64,000 nucleotides of DNA, taken from the NCBI RefSeq assembly GCF_905171765.1, contig NC_053390.1, forward strand, positions 162,880,666 through 162,944,665, given 5' to 3'. The notes under the pieces are model-generated. The model did not search any database. It was not told where the DNA came from and worked only from the letters and a program-made list of their open reading frames with translations. Made by a program: the position numbers and the translations under genes. This stretch comes from Bufo bufo (taxonomy: Eukaryota; Chordata; Amphibia; Anura; Bufonidae). Numbering within the stretch: position 1 is the first letter of the stretch; each line of letters opens with the position of its first letter. Shown here one piece after another: positions 54,298 through 64,000 of this stretch.

Positions 54298-54480
54298 CCA
54301 AACGAAAAATCTATACACACTTCACTGCTTAATTTTTTCCTGGTGAAAGCTTATAGGGGAGTATTTCATTAACAGCAAGAAAAATATATTTTCAGTTCTC
54401 TTCTGCAATTATTTTTGGGTGAAAGGGTATAGTGCCCTATTTCAGTACAAGAAAAATATATTAGTCACTTTTAGGGGTGT
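54298..54480. repeat. hAT-1 5' array, third part
   Basis: 'atctatacacacttcactgc' and 'taatttttt' then cctggtgaaagc resume directly after the TTCTTTAC duplication, matching 39616-40143. Confidence 0.75.
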
Positions 54481-54518
54481 TTTGATTTGCGTTTAACTTA
54501 ATTAGTTCAGCTAAAAGA

Positions 54519-57500
54519 ATGTCAGGCAGAGAAGTGCCAGGCCATGCACAGAGGAATGGCAGAGGCCTAAATGTTTCTGACGCAGGCAGGGGTCACAGCA
54601 GAGTAAGGCTCCGTTCACACGTCCGCAAAATGGGTCCGCATCCGTTCCGCAATTTTGCGTAACGGGTGCGGATCAATTAATTTTCTATGGGGACGGATTG
54701 GATGCGGACAGCACACAGTGTGCAGTCCGCATCCGCATTTGCGGAGCGCGGCCCCGATCTTTGGGTCCACAGCTCCGCAAAAAGATAGAGCATGTCCTAT
54801 TCTTGTCTGCAGCTGCGGACAAGAATTGGCATTTCTATAGGGGTGCCAGGCGGGTGTGTTGCTGATCCGCAATTTGCGGGTCCGCAACACAGCACGGACG
54901 TGTGAATGTAGCCTAAGGGGTCGTGGCAGCAGGAATCGCAGCGAGAGGACTGAGCTCCCGGTGTCATCTAGCGTGCGTGTCTTTTGCCAGCAACCCAGGG
55001 GTTCTTGATTGGTTAACTTGGTCATCAACGTCATCCCAAGTGACCTCAGACACCCCCAGCCAACAGTCGGTGCGTTTGTCAGACACAACCTTTAGTTGGC
55101 ATGGCCTGTGAGCAGGCCCTGTGCCCTCACCAGACCTTAACCTGCCTCTGTCCTTTGCTGTTCCATCATCCACAGAAGTATTACATGCTGTGGGCTCAGC
55201 TCCATTATACAGCGAAGATGAGCTAATAGAGGGAGGTCAGCAGCCTCCGCTAGGCAGGCAAGTAGTGATGAGGAGAGTAGCATGGGAGCTGGTGTTGAGA
55301 CCGGTCAGGCTCCTGACACAGAGACCACTGAGGAGCACATCAGTGATGTGCAGACACTACTCGATAATGATGAAGCCAATAGCACTTGGGAGCCAGGTGC
55401 AGAAGGGGTTTCATCATCATCAAGAGAAGAGGGTGGTAGCTTGCCTTTGAGCCAGCGGCAGAGCCAGCAAGCCGATAGGGTGGCAGGGAGTAAGCAGGGT
55501 GGCAGCAGTGTGAGGTCAGGAGTCAAATGGGCATGGGGTAGACCACCTGCTTCGCAGCAGCCTACCTGCCCGGGAAGTAGGGGTGCAGGGAGGCAGCGGC
55601 GGTAGCAGTCAGTCAGTGCGGACTGTTGGGGGGAAAATCACCTACTTGGCGGTGTGGCAGTTTTTTGTTAAGCTGCTGGAGGAGGTGAACGTGGCCATAT
55701 GTAGAATCTGTGGGCAGAAAGTGAAGCGTGGCCAGTCGGCCAATGTTGGCACTACGGCCCTGCGTCAACATATGCAGCCTCGCCATAATGTGGCCTGGGA
55801 GAACTGTGGCTCCGATGTGGTGGTCCAGCCTGCCGCAGCAACCCGCTGGCACGCACCCGGTTTCAGCCAGTCAAGGCTCCACCACCTCAGCCGAAGGGAG
55901 CTGTCTGTCATTCCCATCTTCTGCTGGTCCAGATGTTCCTGCTCCTCCTAATCCTCGTCACGCATTCCGTCAGCAATCGATCACCAAAGCGATTACCAAG
56001 AGACAGCAGTATGCGTGCACGCATCCAACGGCGCGGAAGCTGAATGTGCTCCTGTCCAAGTTGCTGGTGCTGAAGTCCCTCACTTTCCAAGGTGGAGAGT
56101 CCCAAGCCATCATTTCTTTGCCAAAAAAGCAGTTCCAGCCCTGCACAAACATGTAGAACAGAAGGTGGGCCAGTCCTTGACCCTGTCGATGTCTGCCAAA
56201 GTGCACAGCAGCGCCAATGTGTGGTGCTGTAACTACGGTCAGGGACAGTCCATGTCCTTTATGGCCCACTGGGTGAATGTGGTTCCTGCAAAGCCACACC
56301 AGCAACTTGGACAGGTCACGCCGCTTCTACCTCCACGTTCTCACACCGTTGGTCCTGCGACAATGTCCGCCTCTGCCTCCTCATCCTCCACTGTATCCTC
56401 AGCCTCCACTGTCAGGACAAGTCACAGTGCCCGACCAGCATACCACATGTGCAGGGCACGGCGGTATCACGCTGTTCTGCACCTGGTTTGCCTTGGCAAA
56501 CAGAGTCACACAGGGGAGGAACTGCTCAGTGTGATTCATCAAGAAATCGAATCCTGGCTTTCTCTGCAACAACTTGAAATCGGAACCACGTTGACCGACA
56601 ACAGGAAGAACATGGTGTCGGCGCTGCATCAAGGAAGGCTGAGCCATGTTCCCTGCATGGCACACATGTTCAATCTGGTTGTCAAGCGGTTCCTGAAGTC
56701 TTCCACCCATCTGCAAGACAAAAAATGCATGCACTTCAGCCACTCGTACACCGCAAAGCACACCCTCCTTGAGCTGCAGCGGCAGAATGGCATCCCCCAA
56801 CATAGACTGATATGCGATGTTTCTACCCTCCATATGTAGGACCGACTGTACGAACAGAGAAAGGCCATCAACGATTTCCTGATGATCCAAGCGGATAGAA
56901 GTACTCCTCTGTGTAACTTCGATGTCAGCCAGTGGCAGCTCATGCATGACACCTGCCGTTTGCTCAGGTCCTTCGAGGATGCCATGTTATTTGTCAGTCG
57001 CCTACGGGATGAACGACATCATTCCACTGCTTCATGTCCTGGAACAGATGCTGGTAACAATAGCTGGTCAGGGGACTGGAGACATGGCGCCTAGATCTCA
57101 CGGCCACATGTGCCCTGTGGGGGCTGAACTGGAAGAGGAGGAGGTGGGAGAGGAGGACATTGGAGCACAGGTAATGTTTAGCGAAATGGGTGGTTTTTCT
57201 ACTTAGATGACAGGAGAAGAGGATCAGGAGCAGCCAGAGGAGCTACAGATCGATGAGGAAGATGAGACAGAGGATCCAGACACACCGTGGCAGTATGCAG
57301 TGGAGATGGAGGCAGGGAGTCCCACCGAGTCAATAGCACAAATGGCCGGATGCATGCTCACTTGCCTGTGTAGTGACAGCCGAACAGTCACCATTCGACA
57401 GAGGGATAACTTCTGGCTTTCCACCTTGATGGACCCTCACTACCGGTCCAGAATGGGTGCCTTTTTTACACCCACTGAGAGGGAGGACAAACTAAACTAC

Positions 57501-57985
57501 TACAGAGACATCCTATGTAGTCAGTTGGCCTCTGCTAATCTGCGCCATCATCCATCCTATCGCAGGTCTGACCGGGGGGCCCTCTGTGCTCACGTTCCAC
57601 TGACATGGCTGCTGGGGAGGGGTGGGGTGGCAGGAGCAGCACCAGCTCCATCAGCAGCCTGAGTCTACAGTCGACCCGCATAGTGAAGAAACTACTTCCC
57701 AGCAGAAGCAGGTAGACCTGGAGCAGGACCTGAACCAGCAGGCGGTGGCATACTTGGACAGCACTCTGCCAACACACATTGATGATCCGCTGGACTACTG
57801 GCCAGCCAAACTAGATTTGTGGCCGCAACTGGCAGAGTTTGCCCTTGAAAAGCTGTCCTGCCCAGCCAGTATTGTGGCATCATAGCGGGTGTTTAGTGCA
57901 TCGGGGTCCATAGTTACCCCAAGAAGAACTCGCTTGTCCACCCAAAATGTGGAGAGGCTGGCGTGGATCAGCCAGGATTTCCACC
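54519..57985 (+). pseudogene. hAT-1 transposase, heavily broken
   Basis: ATG at 54519 opens MSGREVPGHAQRNGRG, cut after about 28 codons by a MITE (54607-54913). Coding text resumes with a Ser/Arg-rich region. The BED finger is at about 55640-55800 (AVWQFFVKLLEE, AICRICGQKVKRG, LRQHMQPRHN). The core includes HFFAKKAVPALHKHVEQKV, TLTDNRKNMVSAL (about 56595-56635), CMAHMFNLVVKRFL, and HRLICDVSTLHM ending at a stop. Later come TLMDPHYRSRMGAFFTPTE (about 57425-57480) and the hATC block LAEFALEKLSCPAS (about 57828-57870), followed by a TAG. At least five frame changes and several stops occur. Its closest relative here is the fragment at 27932-29090. Confidence 0.83.
54607..54913. mobile_element. 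Harbinger-like MITE in hAT-1 transposase
   Basis: 307 bp, GGCTCCGTTCACACGTCCGC...GGACGTGTGAATGTAGCC, flanked by TAA (54604-54606 and 54914-54916). The interior is rich in 'tccgca' and 'tgcgga'. It interrupts the transposase N-terminus. Confidence 0.78.
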
Positions 57986-58189
57986 CACCAATTCCAGATG
58001 CATCAGACTAGATCATCCATGGTGCCACACCAACACTTTGACAAAAGATTCTGGTTTCTTCTTTCTACCTGACTCAGCTATTACTCTGATGATGCCACAC
58101 ATCTGATGACAAGTGCTCCTTCTTTCACCCACCTTCGTCAGCAGGTACTGGTAATGCCACCAACCGCCCCTCTCTGTCACCGACTCACT
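57986..58189. other. 3' region between hAT-1 transposase and minisatellite
   Basis: 'catccatggtgccacaccaa' and 'actttgacaaaag' match 29096-29135 of the other copy. Non-coding. Confidence 0.5.
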
Positions 58190-59570
58190 TTGTGGTCTTC
58201 TGATGCAGCTGCTGCTGCCATATCCACACTATGTCACCTTGCCACTGTTTGGTATCCTGATGCTGCTGCCTTATCCACACTATGTCACCTTTTGACTCTG
58301 CGGTATCCTGATGCTGCTGCTGCCGTATCCACACTATGTCACCTTGCAACTGTTTGGTATCCTGATGCTGCTGCTGTCTTATCCACACTATGTCACCTTG
58401 CCACTCTGTGGAATCCTGATGCTGCTGCTGCCGTATCCACACTATGTCACCTTGCAACTGTTTGGTATCCTGATGCTGCTGCTGTCTTATCCACACTATG
58501 TCACCTTGCCACTCTGTGGAATCCTGATGCTGCTGCTGCCATATTCTCACTACAGTATGTCACCTTGCCACTGTTTTGTATCCTGATGCTGCTGCTGCCC
58601 TATCCACACTATGTCACCTCGCCACTCTGTTGAATCCTGATACTGTGCGGCTGGCGTATCCACACTATGTCACCTTGCCACTGTTTGGTATCCTGATGCT
58701 GCTGCCTTATCCACACTACAGTATGTCACCTTTCCACTCTGCGGTATCCTGATGCTGCTGCTGCCATATCCACACTATGTCACCTTGCAACTGTTTGGTA
58801 TCCTGATGCTGCTGCTGCCTTATCCACACTATGTCACCTTGCCACTCTGTTGAATCCTGATGCTGCTGCCGTATCGACACTATGTCACCTTGCCACTGTT
58901 TGGTATCCTGATGCTGCTGCTGCGGCCCTATCCGCACTATGTCACCTTGCAACTCTTTGGCCTCCTCCTGATGCTTCTGCTGCCGCTACCTCCAGGCTCG
59001 GTCATTATGCCACTCTGTGGGCTCATCATGCTGCTACCGACTCAATACCCTGTCATTATGCACTCTGTGGCCTCCTCTTGATGCTGCTGATGCCGCCACA
59101 TCCACACTCTGTCATTGTGCCACTCGTCGGCCTCCTCATATTGCTGCCAACTCAAGACTCTGTCATTGTGCCACTCTGTGTTCTCCTCATAGTGCTGCCA
59201 ACTCCTTACTCTGTCATTGTGCCATTCGGTGGCCTCCTACTGATGCTGCTGCCACTTCCACGCTCTTTCATTGTGCCACTAGTTGGCCTCCTCATATTGT
59301 TGTCAACTGAAGACTCTGTCATTGTTCCACTCTGTGGCCTCCTCATACTGCTTGCTGCCAACTCCATACTCTGTCGTTGTGCCACTCGGTGGCTTCTTCT
59401 GATGCTGCTGCTGCTGCCTCCACCTCCAGACTCTGTCATTGTGCCTCTCGGTGGCCTCCTCATACTGCAGCCAACTCTAGACTGTGTCATTGGGCCACTC
59501 TGTGGTCTCCTCATTCTGCTTCCATCTCCACTATTTCATAGGTCCACTCTGTGGACTTCTCATGCTGTTC
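58190..59570. repeat. hAT-1 3' minisatellite, about 57-60-bp unit
   Basis: The first part (to about 58960) has about 14 units of 'atcctgatgctgctgctgcc', tatccac, then 'actatgtcaccttgccactc'. The second part is a diverged form with 'ctctgtcattgtgccactc' and ggcctcctc units. Long open frames on both strands (up to 246 codons) come from the three-divisible period. It is about four times longer than the homologous array at 29258-29570. Confidence 0.88.
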
Positions 59571-60419
59571 CCACCCTCCCCACTTCATGACTGGGCCACT
59601 ATTTTGCCTTTCGGCCTCGCTATCATGATTTATTTGACCTTTCTTCTGATCTGTCAGAAGGAAGGAAAAATGAGATGCACAACAGATCCTGTCTGTGTAG
59701 CAGCTGTAAGGCCTGTATGGTCCTATCAGAATTGGCTTATGATTTGGTAGCCAAAAGCAGGAGTGGGTACAAAACAGAGAAGACATGCAAATATTCCATT
59801 CACGTGTCATCTCTGTTTTAGATCCATTCCTGTTTTTTTTTGGCATTAGCAATACTGATGGATTATTGAGCAAATGCTGACCGAGGCGTATGCTCCACAG
59901 ACAGGATCCGTTTTTTGTGGGTTATTGTTCTGACAGATCAGAGGAAGGGAAAAATGAATCAGTGACGTCAACACAAACTTACTGCTGACACCCTCTCCAC
60001 TCTGTAGAGGGGGGCTCTACTTGTATAGGCGTTTAATAGAAGAGATTCTGTAGACATCTATGTGGAATCAGCTGACGATGGTGTAAAAGGAGTGCGCTTC
60101 TTGAGTTGATACTTAAGTTTTTTTGGTCAGTTTTTGCCCTGTGACTGCCCAAATAAGTGAAGTGTGTAGTGATTCTAAGAGCGACGCCTGTCATCTGCAT
60201 GTCATACTGACTCACAGTATTATTTTACTACCACAGCATACTCCCTATGCGTGTTACTGCAAGGCACAGTGTTCTACACCCCTATAAAGGATCTCTGCAG
60301 CCCAGAATTAGACTTTTTTTAATGAAATTCGCCGGCAATAAATTTGTATCGAAGCTAATTTTTCCGAAAAATTTGGCGAACCGGCCGAATCAAATTTTTT
60401 AAAAATTCGTCCATCTCTA
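59571..60419 (+). mobile_element. hAT-1 3' region and terminal repeat
   Basis: Matches 29571-30290, then runs into 'aatgaaattcgccggcaata', an AATTT/TTCG-rich stretch, and the terminus ending CGTCCATCTCTA. No coding sequence. Confidence 0.8.
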
Positions 60420-60427
60420 ATTGTGAT

Positions 60428-61117
60428 CTTTGTATGAGTGAAGCCTGAAAAACCTGAAAAGTAACGACATGAAGGAAAAACAAAATATTTTAGTATAACC
60501 CATATCAGATAACTGAGAGATAAAAAAATATACAAAGTAAAGTCAAAAGTAAATATAAGGTTCAGGCCCTTTTACATGGATTGTATCTTTTATGTGGGCA
60601 TAAAATGCTTATTTGTCAGCAACACATTACTATAAACATGGGATCTATTTTTGAGGATAGTAAAATTGTATGATAATCTGCTACATGTAATGTTATAAAA
60701 GAGCGTCAATCTACTTCTTATATTATCTTATCTGTACTCATATACAGGCAGATTACTTTCTTAAAGGGAACCCGTCACATTGTAAATGCACTCTGTTCTG
60801 CATGTATCCTGTTGTAAAGCAAGAGGAGCTGAGCAGATTGATATCTAGTTGTACAGGAAAAGATTCAGTATATTGCTCTAACTAGGAGTCCAGTGGCTGG
60901 TCCTATTAAATAATTGACAGTCATACAGCGGACTCCAAAGCTCAGAATGAGCAGAGATTTAGATCAATAAATTACACGTTATACTGAATCTTTTACCAAA
61001 AAACTACAATATATATCAATCTGCTCAGCTCCTCCTGCTCTGTTACATAGATTTGAGGGTTCAGACCTTACAGAAAATATATTTTTGTCCCTTAATGGTA
61101 TGAACGGTTACCCACTC
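60428..61117. other. No gene recognised
   Basis: AT-rich sequence. A motif 'cttaaagggaacccgtcaca' at about 60761 resembles the start of TTAA-flanked MITEs, but a right end was not identified. Confidence 0.45.
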
Positions 61118-61120
61118 TAA

Positions 61121-61498
61121 GGGCTCATTCACACGGCCATAGGTGGGACGTTCCGTGCATTGCGGTCCGCAATGCACGGGCAACCTCCGTACGTCCACTG
61201 GGATGAATTGAGACCCGTTCAACTTGAATGGGTCTTCATTAGTCTGTTCTGCAAAAAGATAGAGCAAGTTCTATCTTTTTGCGGAACGGAAGTATGGAAC
61301 AAAACCCTAAGGAAGCACTCCGTAGTGCTTCCGTAGTGTTCTGTTCCATGATTTCCTTCTGCACCGTTCCGCATCTCCGGATTTGCGGACCCATTGAGGT
61401 GAATGGGTCCGCATCTGCGACGGAGCCCGTGTATTGCGGATCCACAAATGCGGTACACAATACGGCAACGGGCATCACACATTCGTGTGCATGAGCCC
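61121..61498. mobile_element. Harbinger-like MITE
   Basis: 378 bp, GGGCTCATTCACACGGCC... and ...GTGTGCATGAGCCC, flanked by TAA (61118-61120 and 61499-61501). A hairpin centre lies around 61240-61330 ('caaaaagatagagcaagttc' and 'tatctttttgcgg'). Confidence 0.75.
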
Positions 61499-61611
61499 TA
61501 AGGTGGAGGTAGGAAGGAACCAGTCAGAGACAGGTGTGTCACAATGTGTCACCATTTTTTTATCCTGCTAATTGTGTAACACCAGATAGTGACACATCCT
61601 TTTTTTTACTA

Positions 61612-63152
61612 CAGGGAGTGCAGAATTATTAGGCAAGTTGTATTTTTGAGGATTAATTTTATTATTGAACAACAACCATGTTCTCAATGAACACAAAAAA
61701 CTCATTAATATCAAAGCTGAATATTTTTGGAAGTAGTTTTTAGTTTGTTTTTAGTTTTAGCTATTTTAGGGGGATATCTGTGTGTGCAGGTGACTATTAC
61801 TGTGCATAATTATTAGGCAACTTAACAAAAAACAAATATATACCCATTTCAATTATTTATTTTTACCACTAAAACCAATATAACATCTCAACATTCACAA
61901 ATATACATTTCTGACATTCAAAAACAAAACAAAAACAAATCAGTGACCAATATAGCCACCTTTCTTTGCAAGGACACTCAAAAGCCTGCCATCCATGGAT
62001 TCTGTCAGTGTTTTGATCTGTTCACCATCAACATTGCGTGCAGCAGCAACCACAGCCTCCCAGACACTGTTCAGAGAGGTGTACTGTTTTCCCTCCTTGT
62101 AAATCTCACATTTGATGATGGACCACAGGTTCTCAATGGGGTTCAGATCAGATGAACAAGGAGGCCATGTCATTAGATTTTCTTATTTTATACCCTTTCT
62201 TGCCAGCCACGCTGTGGAGTACTTGGATGCGTGTGATGGAGCATTGTCCTGCATGAAAATCATGTTTTTTCTTGAAGGATGCAGACTTCTTCCTGTACCA
62301 CTGCTTGAAGAAGGTGTCTTCCAGAAACTGGCAGTAGGACTGGGAGTTGAGCTTGACTCCATCCTCAACCCGAAAAGGCCCCACAAGCTCATCTTTGATG
62401 ATACCAGCCCAAACCAGTACTCCACCTCCACCTTGCTGGCGTCTGAGTCGGACTGGAGCTCTCTGCCCTTTACCAATCCAGCCACGGGCCCATCCATCTG
62501 GCCCATCAAGACTCACTCTCATTTCATCAGTCCATAAAACCTTAGAAAAATCAGTCTTGACGTTTCAGCTTGTGTGTCTTGTTCAGTGGTGGTCGTCTTT
62601 CAGCCTTTCTTACCTTGGCCATGTCTCTGAGTATTGCACACCTTGTGTTTTTGGGCACTCCAGTGATGTTGCAGCTCTGAAATATGGCCAAACTGGTGGC
62701 AAGTGGCATCTTGGCAGCTGCACGCTTGACTTTTCTCAGTTCATGGGCAGTTATTTTGCGCCTTGGTTTTTCCACACGCTTCTTGCGACCCTGTTGACTA
62801 TTTTGAATGAAACGCTTGATTGTTCGATGATCACGCTTCAGAAGCTTTGCAATTTTAAGAGTGCTGCATCCCTCTGCAAGATATCTCACTATTTTTGACT
62901 TTTCTGAGCCTGTCAAGTCCTTCTTTTGACCCATTTTGCCAAAGGAAAGGAAGTTGCCTAATAATTATGCACACCTAATATAGGATGTTGATGTCATTAG
63001 ACCACACCCCTTCTCATTACAGAGATGCACATCACCTAATATGCTTAATTGGTAGTAGGCTTTTGAGCCTATACAGCTTGGAGTAAGACAACATGCATAA
63101 AGAGGATGATGTGGTCAAAATACTCATTTGCCTAATAATTCTGCACGCAGTG
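61612..63152 (-). mobile_element. Complete Tc1-like element
   Basis: 1,541 bp between TA dinucleotides (61610-61611 and 63153-63154). Terminal repeats are CAGGGAGTGCAGAATTATTA and, inverted, CACTGCGTGCAGAATTATTA. 'taattattaggcaactt' at about 61807 and 'gttgcctaataattatgc' at about 62953 are inner repeats, giving the IR/DR layout with two binding sites per end. The transposase is on the minus strand. Confidence 0.9.
61940..62934 (-). pseudogene. Tc1-like transposase, frameshifted
   Basis: Starts MGQKKDLTGSEKSKIVRYLA at 62934, with an N-terminal helix-turn-helix (CSTLKIAKLLKRDHRTIKRF) and a basic GRKKRVEKPRRK linker. A stop at about 62551 ends this frame. The catalytic D lies in LWTDEMRV (about 62515-62535), a second D in MQDNAPSHASK (about 62240-62265) and the E in DLNPIENLW (about 62115-62140), spread over three frames. 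It ends AKKGGYIGH. The catalytic residues are kept, so the damage is a few indels. It belongs to a different Tc1 lineage from 35715-36720. Confidence 0.87.
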
Positions 63153-63154
63153 TA

Positions 63155-64000
63155 ATCTGTTCTTATTTTCTGATTTCCAAAATGTAATTATGGGGGAAAA
63201 CATCTTGTCCCAGTTGTTAACAGCATTTAAAGGTATGCTTTACAGAAGCTACCATAGACACAATGGACAGGAGGGGACCTTACACCAGCAACTTGGATCG
63301 CTTAGTTTAGACCAATTTTTTGTGCCACAGTTTTGGCACATTTAAAACCATACCTCCTTTTTAAGCCATGTACCCTTTGTAGACATTTTTTAATGCTGTT
63401 TAGCATGGACCCTAAAGTAAAGCTGAAACACAGCATGTAGTAATGTTGATTTCGAACATAGCTGTTTTGTTTTTCAAAATTGCCATGTTTTTTTTTAGAA
63501 TTTTTTATTTTGGACACAAAAAACACCATGATCAGATGATTTTGGTCAATAGGAAAACATAAAACATCCTATAAACAATGCTTTGTATGTACAGTAGTAT
63601 CCCTTGGTGTTTCTTTTTAAATTGCAGCATGCTGTTGGTGTAGAGTTTCCCTGTAGACTTCTCTCTAGCAAAAAAAAGGGCAGAAAAAAAAACCAACTAA
63701 AATATGTGACTAAAAATGCCACCCAAAAAAAGCTTGTAAAATACATGAATTTCATGGCGTTTTTTTCAAGACACAAAATAAAAGCAAAATAAATGTGGCA
63801 GCACCTTTTTATGGGTTGGCCCATCTTGGACATTGGGGTATGTCGCTAGGAAAAGCCCCTAATGTCTGTTAGGTGCAGGTCCATTCATTTCTATGGGACT
63901 GCCGAAAATAACTGAGTGGTGTGCTCGGCTATTGAAAGTCCCATTGAAATGAATGAGCATGGCCACTGCTCTATTGACTTCTATGGGACTTACGGAAATA
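63155..64000. other. No gene recognised
   Basis: AT-rich non-coding sequence. Near the end, 'cattcatttctatgggactg' and related text resembles dispersed MITE interiors, but no boundaries were found. Confidence 0.4.

Larger units (their letters stand above)
34701..60419 (+). mobile_element. hAT-1: outer hAT element of the nested stack
   Basis: Flanked by the 8-bp duplication ATTGTGAT (34693-34700 and 60420-60427). Ends are TAGAGATGAGCGAATC and the inverse of TAGAGATGGACGAATT. It spans 25.7 kb only because of insertions: Tc1 (35439-36895), a TTAA element (36944-39611), hAT-2 with Gypsy-2 inside (40144-54289), and a Harbinger-like MITE (54607-54913). Its own content is a 5' array, a decayed transposase (54519-57985) and a 3' minisatellite. 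Removing the insertions leaves roughly 7 kb. Confidence 0.9.

Overview
This window looks like a stretch of a large, transposon-rich vertebrate nuclear genome, most probably an anuran amphibian. The evidence is: near-full-length CR1 LINEs, Ty3/Gypsy chromoviruses, hAT, piggyBac, Tc1 and Harbinger-type elements; many hairpin MITEs ending in 'TTCACAC'-type motifs; and a NASP (N1/N2 histone chaperone) fragment that, from memory, looks closest to the Xenopus form. I found no intact host gene, rRNA, tRNA or CRISPR array. Nearly all coding sequence belongs to mobile elements. The species call is inference.

Layout. 1-4490: minisatellite-like modules and minus-oriented hAT ends, with a solo LTR at 823-1748. 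4496-10259: a decayed chromovirus (Gypsy-1) with both LTRs and a Harbinger-like MITE inside pol. 9676-13267: a 1,796-bp direct tandem duplication that copied the 3' LTR and flank. 12907-13542: a palindromic TTAA-flanked MITE. 14234-14989: a minus-strand solo LTR. 15261-30305: a composite region with a hAT end, a CR1 LINE (minus), a decayed retroelement fused to NASP-derived coding sequence, a complete piggyBac element (22192-27859) inserted in the NASP sequence, and a hAT transposase fragment. 30306-34692: MITEs and a LINE remnant. 34701-60419: a nested stack. The outer hAT-1 contains a Tc1 copy, a TTAA element and hAT-2 (40144-54289). hAT-2 in turn contains a young chromovirus with open gag and pol (Gypsy-2, 46833-52171). 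60428-64000: a Harbinger-like MITE and a second Tc1 copy.

Target-site duplications give the order of events. hAT-1 has ATTGTGAT, hAT-2 TTCTTTAC, Gypsy-2 CTCAG, Gypsy-1 GAACC, the piggyBac elements TTAA, and the MITEs TTA/TAA. Gypsy-2 landed last in its stack and is the only element here whose genes all look intact.

Most notable signals: (1) both chromoviruses carry, right after the 5' LTR, a 10-nt perfect complement to the predicted first bases of their own transcript, the arrangement expected for Tf1/sushi-type self-priming; (2) Gypsy-2 has a GGGAAAC slippery heptamer in the gag/pol overlap; (3) NASP coding pieces sit in apparently permuted order (C-terminal part, then N-terminal part) downstream of retroelement protease-like sequence; (4) hAT-2 has about ten 295-bp tandem units, each with a CACGCTAGCGTG palindrome, directly upstream of its transposase.
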